Of a stretch of DNA of 64,000 nucleotides, positions 12,349 to 25,142 are shown one piece after another. Under the pieces are notes generated by a model. The model saw only the letters and a list, made by a program, of their open reading frames with translations, had not been told where the DNA came from and did not search any database. A program made the position numbers and the translations under genes. The DNA lies in NCBI GenBank assembly GCA_947471745.1, contig CANJKZ010000504.1:69501-133500 (forward strand), read 5' to 3'. Positions within the stretch are counted from its first letter, which is position 1. Each line of letters starts with the position of its first letter. The stretch comes from Closterium sp. Naga37s-1. Its lineage: Eukaryota > Streptophyta > Zygnematophyceae > Desmidiales > Closteriaceae.

Positions 12349-15300
12349 TCAAGAAGTGAGCAAGTGAGACCAAGTAGGCACAAGACCTAGCATCGTACAA
12401 AAGTGCTGATGATCACAAGGCGGAAGTGCCTTGGTAAAGATATCAGCAGTGTTGGCCTGAGAGGCCACGTAAGCAAGGCGCAGCTGACCACGCTGCTGCA
12501 GCTCACGAGCAAGGAAGTAGCGAAGAGCAGTGTGCTTCGTTCTGTGCTCCAGTCTGTGCTCCCGACACAAGGCCAGCATGGCCTTGTTGTCTACGTACAG
12601 AACTGGAGGAGAACGAGGCTGCTCTCCTAGGTCAGTCAGCAGGTAGGTGAGCCAGCGTAGCTCCTGTGCAGCCATGGCCCCCACGTAGATCTCAGCCTCA
12701 CAGCTGGAGCCGAGAACAGAAGACGAGCGGGTAGACCGCCACGAAACAGAGCCGGAACCAAGGCTGAAGGTGTAACCCTGTGACGACCGCTGCGTAGCCT
12801 GGTCGTCAGCCCAAGAAGCAACACCCTCTTCGCGGCAGCCATGTGCTCTGGTCGGTGTCTCCCAGGAGCAACATAGCGTGCCAAGATGCTAAGAGGGTAT
12901 GCAAGGGTCGAGTGCAGATCATCAGGTACATGAGGCAGCCAACAAGCTCTGGGTACGGGCCACTCGGCTCTACGGACTCATCCGAAGGCAGAGCTGAGAG
13001 CGAGTGGCGAGTAGACAGAGGAGTGGCCTGAGGCGAGGAGTACGTGAAGTCGAAGCGCTGAAGGACCTGCTGCACCATGTGTGACTGAGTCAGGGTAATG
13101 GTGCGCTGTGCTCTGTCCCGGGTGATCTGCAAGCCAAGGTAGCTGCGCAGTTCACCCAGGTCTGTGCACGTGTGTCTCTTCTGCAGCTCGGACTTCACGT
13201 GGGCGAGTCCAGCAGTGTCAGCTGTGGCAAAGACCAAGTCGTCGACGTACACGAGGATGTAGAACGGCGGCAAAGAGGTGTCGGTGCGTAGAAACAGCGA
13301 CGGGTCGGCAGTAGAAGGAGCAAACCCAAGAGCCGCAAGTGTAGTCCTCAGTGTGTCGTGCCACTCAGGGGGCGCCTGGCGGAGACCGTAGACTGGCCGC
13401 CGGAGGCTCCACTGGGTACCAGGAGGAAACGACCCAGTGAAGCCAGGTGGGCGGCGCAGCCAGATCTCCTCGTGCAGGCTGCCCTGCAAGAAAGCTGTGC
13501 TGAAGTCAAGAGAGTGAAGCTCGTAGTCGCGCTGAGCGGCTATGTGCAGCAGCACCCGAAGAGTGGTCATCTTCGGGGTGGGAGAGAAGGTCTGAAAATA
13601 GTCAACTCCCTGCCGCTGACTGAAGCCTCGAGCCACGTAACGCGCCTTGAAGACAGGCGGAGAACCCGGCGGCCGCTTCACCCTGAAAATCCACATGCCA
13701 CTGACGATGTTCGCCCTAGGTGGGGGGACCTCGTTGACGTAGGTGCCTGTGGACTTCCAGGAAGCCATCTCTGCGTCCATGGCTGACTGCCACTGTGAGG
13801 AGTAGGGACCCTCGATCGCCTCAGCGTACGATCGAGGAGTCGGGATGTCTGGTGCATCCGGGTCTCCCTCAGGGGCAATCAGCATGGACACGAGATGAGG
13901 CAAAGCAGCAGCAAAACACTGGAACTCCTCTTGCCTGTCCTCAAGGACGTCCGTGCTAAGAGCACAGTCACCCCTGACGGATGGAGGACAGACAACTCAG
14001 ACTCAGCAACAAGACTAGCAGCGTAGTCTAGGCAACAGCGAGCAGCAAAGTCGACAAGCTCGGCAACTAAGGCAGACGCAGCAGTGGACTCAAAGGAAGG
14101 GTCAGTGACAACAGTAGCCAGGAGTCGCGTGACAGTAGGACTGGCAGCACGAAGAGAGTCTGACTCCGGGTCAGCAAGAGCAGGAAGAGAGGACTCTGGA
14201 GGAGACGGCAAAGGGACACGTAGTGGAGCGGTGGAAGGACGCAGCGCCATCTGGTGTGTGCCTGGGACCGCTGGAGGACGCGGACGCGGAACACGACGAC
14301 GAGTGCGAGCAGCACGAACAGGCGATGCAGGACGAGACGCAGGCTCACGACGCTCAGCAAGACCTCCAGTAGGACCAGTGTAGGGAGAAGGAGCAGGCAG
14401 CGGGGAGGCGGGCTGTAACTGCGACTCAGACTGGACAGGCGGCGGACACTCTAAGGAAGGAGCAGGACCAGTAGAAGGCGGGAGACGAAGAACCTGCTCA
14501 AGGAGCATAACGAAGTACGGCCGCGGCCGCGCAGCGCCTCCAGAGCCAGCAGGGACAGCACCAGCACCCCCAGCGGCAGCACCAGCACCAGTAGCACCCC
14601 AGCTGCAGCACCGCCAACTCCAGCACCCTCAGAAGCACCAGCGCGAGCAGCACCTCCAGCGCCAACACCCCCAGCAGCTCCAGCTCCAGCCGGACCACCG
14701 GAAGACTCAACAGTCACAGCTCCAGCACCTCCAGCAGCACCTACTCCAGCAGCACCGCCAGCTCCAGCACCGCCAGCAGCTCCAGCACAAGGAGCACCCC
14801 CAGGCCCAGCAGCTCCAGCACCTCCAGTACGAGCACCTCCGGGACCCGTGGCACCAACACCCTCAGTAGCAGCAGAACCTCCAGCTCCAGCAGCACGGCT
14901 CCAGCGCCGAGCAAACCACTCGCGCAGCTCCTGTGGAGAGGGCAGCTCCCGCCGGGACGAAGCACCCGAGGGACCTCCAGACCCACTACCGCCAGACTCC
15001 ACACGAGCAGGCCCAGCACCCTCAGGCTCCGCACCCCCAGACTCAGCACCCCCAGACTCAGCACCCCCAGACTCAGCACCCCCAGACTCAGCTCCCCCAG
15101 GCTCAGCACCCCCAGACTCAGCACCCCCAGGCTCAGCACCCCCAGACCTCGCACCCGCAGGCTCAGCACCCCTAGCAGCACCAGAGTCAACATCTACCTC
15201 GACAGGCTCGACTGTGTCTACCTGAGACACACCTGAGGGGGCAGGACCCTGAGGGGGAAGGGGGTCTACCGGGGGGGGACCTGGCGCGAGGAAGAGCGGC

Positions 15301-18217
15301 GGTGGGGGGAGGGGCGCAGTGCGGTAGGGAAAGAGACGGTAGTAAGGAACCGACTCGTCAAACGTGACGTCCTGGGAGGACAGAACACGGCGCGAGGTGG
15401 GGTGGTAAAACTGCCAACCAGGCGCGTCAGGGGGGAAGCCAAGGAAGACGCAGGGAACAGCACGTGGGGACAACTTGTCCGCAGACAAGTCGCGGACAAA
15501 AGCCCGAGATCCCCAGACACGAAACGCAGACGCATCGCCAACCTTCCCCATCCACCGCAGAGTAGGGGAGGTCTCCGGCAAGGAGACTCGGGGCTGAAGG
15601 TTGACCTGATGCGCTGCGTACTGAACCGCGATCGGCCACAGAAAATGGGGAGCAGCCGCATGAATCATGGACGTACGAGCGACGTCCATGACCATGCCAA
15701 TGCGGCGTTCAGCAATCCCATTTTGCTGTGGAGACGCCGGAAGCGTGAACGTCTGGCGGATGCCCTGTGCACGACAGAAGGCTCCCAGAAGGTCAGAGGA
15801 AAACTCTCCGCCTCTGTCAGAGTGCAGACGCAGAACAAGAAAGTCCGAGCCGAAACTCTCTCTGAGCTGGAGACGAGCTGCGCGGATCCAGTCGATCAAC
15901 ACCTCAGTGACGTCACCCTTGCTGCGCAAGGGGAAGACCGTGGTGTAACGCGAGTAGTCGTCAACCACCAACAGGAAGTAACGCTCGTGACCCTGGCCAC
16001 GGACGCGGGCGGGGCCCCACACGTCCATGTGAAGAGTCTGCAGCGGAGCCTCTGTCGGAGGAAACTCGGAGGAGTGAGGAGCGGCGCGCTGCCGCCCCTC
16101 GACGCAGGGAACGCAGGTAGGGGCAGGCCCCGGAGGGAGGGGAGGGAGGGACCGGGGGAGACCAGAGACAAGGTAACGGGAGGCCATGCCTTGGAGACGA
16201 GGCAGGGAGGGGTGACCAAGGCGGTGGTGCCAGAGGAGAGTCCGGTGGGACAGGAGACGACACGAGCAGGGAGCAGACTCAGGACCAGACCTGGACGCTG
16301 CAGCAAACACCTGACCCGACGCAGCTACCTGACCAGACTCAGCGACCGGAGGAGACTCAGTAGTCAGTGTGTACAGGCTCGACCCCGGCTGACGGGTAAA
16401 CGTGGCCAAGTGTCGGCCCGTCCGAGCACACGTACAGTGGGTCACCCGCTGACTCGAAGGAGTGAACTGGTCAACCCCCCCTTCCTGTAGATCAGCACCA
16501 CTCACCAAGTTCGTAGAGAACGAGGGGAGGTAGAGACCTGACAGGGTGCCAGAGGGGGCCGCCAGACACGGTAAGACAGTGGAGAAGTGGGCAAGGACAG
16601 GACCCCCAGAGGGGTCCGCCAGGGAGACCGCAACTGGCCGGCTAAGCGGCGTAAGCGTGGTGCGGTCTCGAAAGAAGGAGCGGGAAGCACCTGAGTCAAG
16701 GTTGAAGGTGTGTAAGGCCTGAGCCGACGTGGTACCTGAGAGAGTAGACTCACCAGCACCTGGGACAGCAGACGCACTAGCACCTAGAGCAGCAGCCTCA
16801 CCAGCACCTAGAGCAGCAGCCTCAATGCCCGGGTCAGGCGGAACACACAGGTAACAGTCACCCTCATCACTAGTAGACACAACATACATGGCAGCAAGAA
16901 TAGCATCCTAATCCAGATCAAAGATAGCGACCCCCGACCTAAGGAGCTCGCCCCAGCGGGGGATCTCAGTGGCGTCAGGGAACTGGAGACGCCAAGCGTC
17001 CGTCAGGCGGCCGAAGCAGCGCTGGGTGGTGTGTGGGCCACCGCACGGCTCACCAGTGCGGTCGCCGGTACGCAGGACGTAGGCACAAGGACCAGCACCC
17101 CCACCCCGCTGACGCGCAGCGTACCACTCACGAAGCTGCTAGGGGGGGGGGGGGGTCTCACGAGTGCGCTGCTGCTGCTGGCGCTGACCACCACCGAAGC
17201 CGCCCCGCTGCGCAGAGCCACCCCGACCAGCTCCACCTCTGCCGCCGCCACCTCCGCCACCGCCGCCACCGCCTCCTCCTCCGCTCCCACCGCCACCGCC
17301 GCCGCTGCCTGCGCCTCCACCGCCGCCACCGAAGCCCCCACCCACGCCACCACTCCCACCGCCACCCCCACTCCCTCCGCCGCCTCCACCGCCACCTCCA
17401 CCGCCCCCGCCAGCCCCTCTAGTGCCCTTGCCCCCCTTGCCCTTGCCGGTGCGGCGTCTCCCGCTAGGGGCAGACGCAGCGCCGACCGACTCGGTGCCAA
17501 CGAAGTCGACGGCAGCAGCAGAGGCAACAGAGGGCAAAAGTGGGGAGGGGGAGCACCCCTCAAAGAAGGGGGTACGAGGGTCACCACGAGAGGCTCCTAC
17601 ACCGACTATACTCTTCTCAGCTGCCAGGAGGCGCTCCTCGAGGAGGTCAACGGTGAGTGTGGTGGGGCAAACAGAGAGGAAGTGGTCCCTGACCGAGCGA
17701 AGGGAGTCAAGGAGCCGGGTGACTATGTAGTAGAGGGTGATGTACATGGGGGGGGGTTCTTGGCGCAGAACTCAGCAGGAAGCGCAGCGCGGTAGCGGGT
17801 GTCACTAGTGCGAAGGTGCGTAATGAGGTCAGCGACTGTGGGAAAGGCGGCGAGGTCAGGGAACAGGTACGGTAGCATGAGGCGGCTAATGGCAGCAGTG
17901 GCAGGGGAAGAGTAGCGTGCAACTACAGCGTCGTACAAGGTCCTAGCACTCTTGTACTGACTGAAGTGCGCGCGCTCAGAGGACGGCAAGTGACTACGCA
18001 CAGCAAGACGGGCAGCAGCATCGCGTGTGGCTCACTGTGAGCGAACAGTGCTGTCAGCATTGGCAGCAGGGGCAGCAGAGGCGCCAGACGTGAGATCGAA
18101 CAGTGAGAGACCGTCTTTCCTATCGCACTGTAGGAAAAGCTGTAGATCATCGACCCAGACCTCAAAGTCAACAGCCCGACCCTCAGCATCAAAGACGAGA
18201 ACGCTAGGGGTAGCCAT
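12349..18217 (-). pseudogene. Copia B gag-pol region (fossil)
   Basis: Parts on the minus strand are: gag (about 17700-18217); a long Gly/Ala-rich stretch (about 17150-17450); a Cys/His cluster (about 17030-17090); protease LDSGAS (about 16690); HHRLGHPS (about 16220); integrase with DDYSRY and HSDRGGE (about 15800-16000); a GAEPG/GAESG repeat linker (about 14990-15180); RT with YVDDLVF (about 13230); and RNase H (about 12400-12700). Nearly every block can be matched to Copia C. Several breaks, so treated as a fossil. Confidence 0.87.
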
Positions 18218-18689
18218 GACAGCAGTGGCAGCAGGCTAGGGGCAGCAGCAGCAGTAGTAACAGTAGGGGCGCGGCTCGGCGGTGCTCTTACCAGGGCAGG
18301 TGGGTAGAGGTCCGCAAGTGGTGGGGCAGGGCCGAGGCGCGCCGGCAGGGACGGGGCCGCTACAGGGCGGCAGAGGACTGCCGCTCCTCTCTGCAGGGCA
18401 GGGCCGGGACGGCGGCGGCGGCGGCCCCTGCTGTCGGCGGCGGTGGCGGCTGCAGTCGGCGGCTGCGGCGGCTGCGGCCCCGGCAGTGGCGGCAGCGGCT
18501 GCTGCTGTCGGCGGCTGCGGCGGCTGCGGCCCCGGCAGTGGCGGCAGCGGCTGCTGCTGTCGGCGGCTGCGGCGGCTGCGGCCCCGGCCGTGTAGGTGGC
18601 GGCTGCTGCCGTCGGCGGCACCGGCGGTGGCGGCTCCCGCTGCAGGGGCGGCGACGGCTGCTGCTGCAGGGGCGGCGACGGCGGGGCGG

Positions 18690-19165
18690 CAGGTCCGTGA
18701 GGGAGCCGAGAAGGGGCCGCGGAGGAGCCGAGAAGGGGCCGCTAAGGGCGGTGAAGGGGCCGCGAAGGGTGGCGACGGGGCCGAGAAGGGGCCGTGAGGG
18801 GCCGCGAAGGGCGGCGACGGGGCCGAGACGGGGCCGTGAGGGGCCGCGAAGGGCGGCGACGGGGCCGAGAAGGGGCCGCGAGGGGCCGCGAAGGGGCCGC
18901 GAGGGGCGGTAAGGGGCCGCGAAGGGCCGTGAGAGGGGCCGCTAAGGGCGGCGACGGGGCCGTGAAGGGGCCGCGAGGGGCCGCGAAGGGGCCGCGAGGG
19001 GCGGCGACGGGGCCGTGAAGGGGCCGCGAGGGGCCGCGAAGGGGCCGCGAGGGGCGGTAAGGGGCCGCGAAGGGCCGTGAGAGGGGCCGCGAAGGGCAGC
19101 GGAGGGGCCGCGAAGGGCCGTGAGAGGGGCCGCGAGGGGCCTTAAGAGGGCGCGACGAGCCGCTA
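18690..19165 (-). repeat. GC-rich tandem repeats in the leader of Copia B
   Basis: Short GC-rich units built on GGGGCCGCGA and GGGCGGCGAC alternate many times between gag and the primer-binding site. No coding sense can be supported. Confidence 0.8.
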
Positions 19166-19275
19166 AGGGCAGGGGACGCGACGGGAGGGCAGGCACACGG
19201 GGCGCGACTCGGGCAGGAGCGAAGCGCGCTCCGGGCAGAAAAAAAAAAAATCGATCGTGGTGGGCCCTAGGACAC

Positions 19276-19291
19276 GTTCCCACTAGGGAAC
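19276..19291 (-). other. Hairpin beside the primer-binding site of Copia B
   Basis: GTTCCC, ACTA, GGGAAC on the plus strand (loop TAGT in the element's sense): a perfect 6-bp stem a few bases inside the primer site, followed inward by GGGCCCACCA. It is identical in Copia C. Confidence 0.75.
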
Positions 19292-19304
19292 CTGCTCTAT
19301 ACCA

Positions 19305-19431
19305 TGTGAAAGAACGAGGAAGTGAATGCACTAGGAAATAGGTGGGTACAAGTAGGAAAACCTAAAAGTGTTGTACCCCATATTGTCTACCCCACTACAG
19401 CCTACACAGACTATAGCATATAAGTTTGACA
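19305..19431 (-). repeat. 5' LTR of Copia B
   Basis: 127 bp, followed by the AGAGG duplication. The primer-binding site adjoins at 19304 and below. Confidence 0.92.
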
Positions 19432-22400
19432 AGAGGCGAACAGCAGGCAACACAGTTGCTGCTGGTACAGTTGGAGTCCTGCGGGTGACAATGGTTTGTT
19501 GTCCGGTTTGTAGTTGGTGCTGGGGCTGCGGTAAGGAGTTGAGAGTGGTACGGGAGAGATGTTGAACCGTTCCTTCAGCTGCTCTGCGTACTTGGAGGCT
19601 GACATATGAATTGCTTCTGGCGTAAGTGATGTTTAACCCCAAAAACTGCTTCACTTCGGGATTGATGGTGATGTCCACGCGCTGCGCCAGGTTTTCCTGA
19701 AACTGATCCAGGAGTTTGTTGCAGGTCCCCATGTACAGCAGGTCGTCGATGTAGACTGTCAGGAGGATGTAGTCGCCACTGAAGTGAAGACGATACATTC
19801 CCGGGTCGTGTGGGAGCTGCTTGAAGCCGATTTCGAGGAGGATTTTGTGCAGGTGCTGCTGCCAGAGGCGAGGCGCCTGCTTGATCCCGTAGAGGGACTT
19901 CTTTAGTTGACAGACCCTGGGATCACCCTCCCCGTAGGTGTGCGGCTGCTCCACAAAGATAGTGGCGTCCACCAACGCGTACAGAAACGCGTTCTTTACG
20001 TCGATTTGTCGTAGTGGCAGGTGCTTCGCGGCGGCAATGGCGAGTAAAATCCGGACTGAGGTGTGGCGGCTGACGGGAGCGAAGGTTTGGTCGAAGTCGA
20101 TGCCATGGCGCTGATCGTACCCGCGTACGACCCAGCGTGCCTTGAAACGCTCGATAGTGCCGTCAGCGTTAGTTTTCAGGCGAAAGACCCACTTTCCACA
20201 GAGCACCCTCCTCCCCTTCACTGCTGCACGATCGACTAGGACCCAGGTGTCACGCGATTCCAGCGCCTTCAGCTCCGCATCCATCGCAGCACGCCACTCC
20301 TTAGCGTGAGGGCCGGTTAGGGCCTGGCGGGGGTTCTTTGGTTCCACAGCCCGGGCAAGTATAGAGACGGATGTGTGCAGGCCGAGAAGTTGGAGGCCTG
20401 ACACGTTGGTGGTGTCTATGGTGGTGGGGACTTCCACCACGTCGTCGTCTCCGCTCTCATAGCTGGGTGTTGCGGTGCTTGGCTCTGCTTGGCGCCGTGA
20501 TGGTCCTGGCGCGGGGTCGTCATCACTGTCATCGTCGTCGTCGTCGCGCGGGCGAGGTGGGATGCTGGGATATTCGTCGGTGTCATCGCGGTCCAGTGCG
20601 GCTGCTGCTGCTGCGTCTTCTGGAGTCGCGAAGCTGCGGCCGCTGTTGACGTAACCGCGTGCCAGGTTTCGGCGCTCGTCCTCGATCCACTGCTTCAGGG
20701 TGAGTCGTTTGTAGAAGAGGATGTCACGCGCGGGAACGATCTCCTTGCTATCCATGTCAAGAATGAGCCAGCCTTTGTGCTCGTGACTGAGCCCCAAGTG
20801 AACTCCCCAGCGCGCGTGATGAACGAACTTGCCGATCGTTGCCGAGGTCGGCCGATATTGCACCATGCACCCCCAAACCCTCAGCATGGAGGGGTCTCCC
20901 CTTGAGCCGGTCCACTTCATGTGGGGGGACAGGTTATCCCTGTTGGCGGTGGTGGAGAGGAGGTTGTGCAGACGCACCGCATGATTCATGGCGTAGGGCC
21001 AAAATTTCTTTGGCAGGCCGGACTGATTCATGATGGCGCGGACCTTGGTCATGAGCGTGCGATTGACCCTCTCGGCGACGCCTTGCTGCTGGTGAGCATA
21101 GGGGAGAGAGATCTCATGCTTAATCCCCTTCTCGGTGAGCACGCTCTCCAGTTCATAGCTCCGAAATTCCTTTGCCCCATCACTCTGCCAGATCTGCAGT
21201 TTCTTCCCCGACTGTCGCTGCGCGTGCGCGAGGAAGATGCGGAATACCTCCGGAGCCTTGGAGCGGGCGTCAACGTTGGCGATCCACACGTGGCGTGAGT
21301 AGGCGTCGATGAAGGTCAAAGTGTATTTTTCGCCGTTGAGTCCGTCGCAGGTGAGCACGATGAAGTCACCGTATACCTTTTCCAACTTCTTGTAGCGGTT
21401 GGTGCTCGGCTCCAGAGAGGGGTAGGCAGTGTGGGAGAGTGCAGCTGTGGGGCAGACTGTGCAGGTGGTCGGATGTGGCGCGGTGCTCTGTAGTTCCGTT
21501 CCGTCGGGGCGCAGCAGTGCTCCAGGGGGAAAAACTTTGGCGCGGAGGCAGTTAGCGAGCGTCTGGCGCGAGGGGTGGCCCATCCGCTGGTGCCAGAGGT
21601 CATCTTCGGCGCGAATGCCGGAGGTGCGCTTGTAGCGAGCGTGTTGTTCCGCTACTTCTGCTTCCGTAAGTTGCGGTATCTGGAGTGGTGGTTCTTCTTC
21701 TTCTCCTGGTTCTGCTTCGTTGTCTGGCCCCTCTGCTTCTGCTTCTGCTGCTGTCTCCCCTTCTGCAGGTGCCGTTGTGAGGTAAAGGGCGAGAAATTCT
21801 CGGTCGGGGATGATGGTGAGCGGGGTCGTGGTGCCTTCGATGAAGCGCGCAAACGGATCTGGGCGGGAGATTGGACCGAGTGAGTCCCATGGAGGCGTTG
21901 GTGGTACGTTCCCCTCCTCAATCTCCGACCAGGGATCGTTCCAACGATGAGGTGAGCGCGGAGGTTCGCGAGTGCGCGGGGGTCGTCCGAGAGGAATGAC
22001 GACGCGGGGTGGTGCTTCTCCGCGCTCTGCTTGCATTTCTCGTTCAGCTTCGTCCAATTCTTCTTGCGTGAGCTCCCCTTCCTCAGGCTCTGCTGTTCCC
22101 CATCCTCCGGTGGTGACCGCGCCGCTGGCGCTGGCTCCCCATGCTCCAGTGGCGGATGCCCAGGTTGCACCGCCTTCTTGATTGTCATCATCGTCGCTCC
22201 AACCTCCGTGTCGTACTGACTCTTCTTCCCAGCCCGCCGCGATGCGCTCCTCGTACAACTTTTGTTTCTTTTCCGCCCGGGCCTTATCCTGTTCTTCCTT
22301 GACACTCAGCTCCTCTGGTGCGTCAGGGTCTTTCCAAGCAGGGTCGATGTGGCGGCGGTAAACTTCGCGGGTGTATGGGCGCTCTCTTCCTTCCTCGTCC

Positions 22401-24524
22401 TTGGTGGTGGCGTTGGCCTCCAGAACGAACTGAAGATTGTCCGAATAGAGTGTTGCCCTTTCGGTTCGTTCTAGCTCGTATTCCTTGTCTGCTTCACCGA
22501 AGACGCGGTAAGATGCAACGGCAAGCTCTTCTCTGGTCATGTTGGTGGGTTCCGCCTCGGCGCTTTCTGCTTCTTGAATTGCCGCTTGCTCTCTTTCGAC
22601 TTGCTCCATGCGACTCGCGGTGGGCGTGTGGCAGGTTGTGCAGAGACCGTTGACGTCTGGTTCGTGCAAGTTGATCTCGCGGGGGTGAGGGCTGCGGCGG
22701 ATCCACGGTCGTCCGTCCGGATGCTCCCATGACTCCTGATTCATGAAGGCGAACTCGAGGGGAACAAGGTCCACGAGCTCGTCCGACGACGCTTGACAGG
22801 GAGGTATGTCAAAGTCCAGGATGTAGATCCCGTTGATTGAGCGGGCTCGTCCGAGGTATTTGAATGCCTCAGGAGGAGTGTCCGGGGGAGCGTAGGTAAG
22901 GATGAGGTCGCGCGTGGCAAGATCCGTGTGAATGATGACGCCACAGTCGCGGAGTTGTCCAGCCGAGAGCAGATTGAAGCGGAGGTTCGGGACGTAGAGC
23001 ACGTCGTTGAACAAGATGTGGGTGTTGCTATCTCGTGCTTGCAGGACGACAAGGCCTTGTGAGTTGGCGCGCAACTGCTCGTTGTTGGCGACGGTGACGT
23101 AGGTTGCGGGAGCGCGACTCAGGTTGGAGACGTATCGCGTAGATCCTACCATGTGCTGTCCGCAGCAGCTGTCTAGGTACCAGGTGTTATGGTTGTCGGT
23201 GTTGTTTCGGCGCAGCAGTAGCGCCAATCGCGGAGTCACCAGGGTGGCCTTGTAGCGCCTGTGAAAGGATGGGTCTTCGTCCTCCTTCCAACCCACTGGT
23301 ACGTATTGTTGATTTTCGTGTGGCGGGCTTTCCCGCAACGTGATTGGTTGGTTCCAATCCTACTCGTCCTCGTCGTACAGGTAATAGTGGTCCTCAGTAA
23401 GGGGATTATTCCACCCCTCTTCTGGTTCTAGAAGGCTTCCTTGCACTTCGTTCTCCTCGTCAGGTTCAGCGGTACGGCGGCGACGCGTCGCCATGTTCGC
23501 AATGACGTTCCTAGGAGCTCCTGACTGAGGTCCTTGAGATTGCTGGTGTTGATGCTGTGCAGGGGAACGAGTTTGTTGTTGCTGAGGTTGAGAATGACGA
23601 GCGTCTTGTCGGCCGACCCAGTTGTTGTGGTGAGTGGAATTTGGGTGGCGAAAGTTGGATCGGGACTTGCATCGATCCGTTGAGTGTCCGAAGACCTTGC
23701 ATATTTTGCAATAATGGCGCCTTGGTTGTCGTCGCTCTTCTCGGTTGTCCGTATAGAAGGCGAGGCGCTCACGGCGCGGCGCGGAGCTTGTTCTGCTCGA
23801 GTCCATGTCCTGCTGTTCGGACAGGAGTGCGGCGCATAGCGCGGCTTCTGAAATGATTCCTCGCTATCGGAGTAGCGCTTTACAGGGCTTCCACTCTGGC
23901 CCGAGTCCTTGAAGGACTATGTTGACGAAGATCTCTTCCGAGATCGTACTCCCATGCTTCGTGATTTGGTCACGAATGTTGCGACAGCGGTTAATGTATG
24001 GATTCGCCTTCTCCCCGTGCCCCATCTTTATCCCCAGGAGTTGCTGCAGAAGCCTGCTGGCGGTGACCGAATCCTTCGGCTGATAAACTTCAACGAGGTG
24101 CTTCCAAGCTTCCAAGGCTGGAGCGTCGCTCTCCTTGTAGGAGCGAATGTTGAGTTGTTCCACAGGCGTCATGTTGCGTAGCAGCACACTGTAGGCCATG
24201 AGGGACTCGCTGTAGTACTGAGCCCTGGCGACTTCGGTGTTTTCCACCGGTTTAGGATAGGAGCCGTCGAAGTAATGGTAGATCTGCGCCGTTTGTAGGA
24301 GGAATTCAAGCTCGAAACTCCATGTGTAGAAGTCCTTGCCGTCAAACGCGGCAGTAGTCTTGATTTTTGAAACGCTAAGGAAGCGTGCTTGCGCAGAGTT
24401 GATAGCTTCATCACTTGGACGGGGGGCAGTTGTTGCTGATTTGTCTGTGTCGAGGGAGAAGGTGTGCGCGGCGGTATCACGGCTTTTCTCAGCCGGTTGT
24501 CCAGGTTGTGCTGGTTGGGAAGAG

Positions 24525-24662
24525 TGTCAGAGGTCCACTGGTGATCCCCGATTGATCCTAGGGAAGGGTTACAGGCTCGTTGTCCTGGGGGGTTATGGGC
24601 GCACTGACCCGCTACTTAACAAGCCCTTTTATCCCAATGGTCTAGTGGTTGGGATTTTGACA
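24525..24662 (+). repeat. Left LTR of the micro-LTR element
   Basis: 138 bp, TGTCAGAGGT...TTTTGACA, followed directly by the primer-binding site. Confidence 0.92.
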
Positions 24663-24695
24663 TGGTATCAGAGCGAAGGTCTCGGGTTCGAATCC
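24638..24695 (+). promoter_or_regulatory. tRNA-type Pol III A and B boxes inside the micro-LTR element
   Basis: TGGTCTAGTGG (24638-24648) fits the A-box consensus TRGYNNARNNG at every position and matches the D arm of tRNA-Glu/Asp. GGTTCGAATCC (24685-24695) is a perfect B box in a foldable 5-bp T stem. The 47-nt offset is that of a real tRNA gene. The acceptor stem does not pair, so this is not a functional tRNA. The A box lies at the LTR's 3' end and is therefore repeated near 24846; the B box is internal. Confidence 0.7.
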
Positions 24696-24731
24696 CGGTG
24701 TATGCACTTCGGGCATCCCAGTGCGGGGGGG

Positions 24732-24870
24732 TGTCAGAGGTCCACTGGTGATCCCCGATTGGTCCTAGGGAAGGGTTACAGGCTCGTTGTCCTGGGGGGT
24801 TATGGGCGCACTGACCCGCTACTTAACAAGCCCATTTAATCCCAATGGTCTAGTGGTTGGGATTCTGACA
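24732..24870 (+). repeat. Right LTR of the micro-LTR element
   Basis: 139 bp, TGTCAGAGGT...TTCTGACA, followed by the AAGAG duplication. Confidence 0.92.
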
Positions 24871-25142
24871 AAGAGGTTCCTGCATCGCCTTTGCGCAGGT
24901 CTTGGAGTTCTTTCTCCATAGTTGAGAGTCGAGCGAAAAGTTGCTCGAGAGCGGCAGTGCCGATCGTAGTTGTCGCCTCATTTGTCGCAGCCGGGTTGGA
25001 TTGTCCTTCAGCCGTCAGATTTGCTTGGCCTCCGGATCCTCCGGCCATCTTGGTCTTGGAGCGTGTGCCGCTCGCCAGATCTTGGTTCGGCGAATTTTAC
25101 GGAAATGAAGTTGCGAAGAATCCCTGAGTAGCTCTCATACCA

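Larger units (their letters stand above)
12025..19431 (-). mobile_element. Copia LTR retrotransposon B, inserted in Copia A
   Basis: 127-bp LTRs at 12025-12151 and 19305-19431 differ at about two positions. Target duplication AGAGG at 12020-12024 and 19432-19436. The minus-strand primer site (TGGTATAGAGCAGG) abuts the right LTR, and a CTATGGGGGTG purine tract abuts the left. It is a close relative of Copia C and of the non-autonomous elements at 1327 and 34970. Its coding region has several breaks. The insertion must postdate Copia A. Confidence 0.93.
24525..24870 (+). mobile_element. 346-bp micro-LTR (SMART-like) retrotransposon inserted in Copia A gag
   Basis: Direct repeats at 24525-24662 (138 bp) and 24732-24870 (139 bp) differ at about four positions and flank only 69 bp of interior. 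Target duplication AAGAG at 24520-24524 and 24871-24875. The interior opens with TGGTATCAGAGC, the primer-binding site. It has no coding capacity. It resembles the plant SMART class of LTR elements under 400 bp, which are moved by other elements' proteins. It also contains tRNA-type A and B boxes (separate entry). Confidence 0.92.
11360..25080 (-). pseudogene. Copia A gag-pol region (fossil, split by insertions)
   Basis: Parts on the minus strand are: gag (about 23860-25050, holding the micro-LTR element); zinc knuckle CKICxxxGHxxxxC (about 23670-23720); protease region near 23170; GAG-pre-integrase HQRMGHPS (about 21580); integrase core (about 21000-21400); a long acidic linker; reverse transcriptase with YIDDLLY (about 19720-20250); and, beyond Copia B, RNase H with SSAEAEY and TKHIALRYFF (11360-11842). 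The order integrase before RT defines Copia. Broken mainly by the insertions. Confidence 0.88.

Noticed and set aside
14848-18912. Plus-strand Pro/Ser/Ala- or Arg/Gly-rich open frames across Copia B
   Set aside because: They are antisense shadows of the gag-pol linker, the Gly-rich region and the leader repeats.
24630-24710. A functional tRNA gene
   Set aside because: A and B boxes, D arm and T arm are present, but acceptor and anticodon stems do not pair. The sequence is part of the micro-LTR element.
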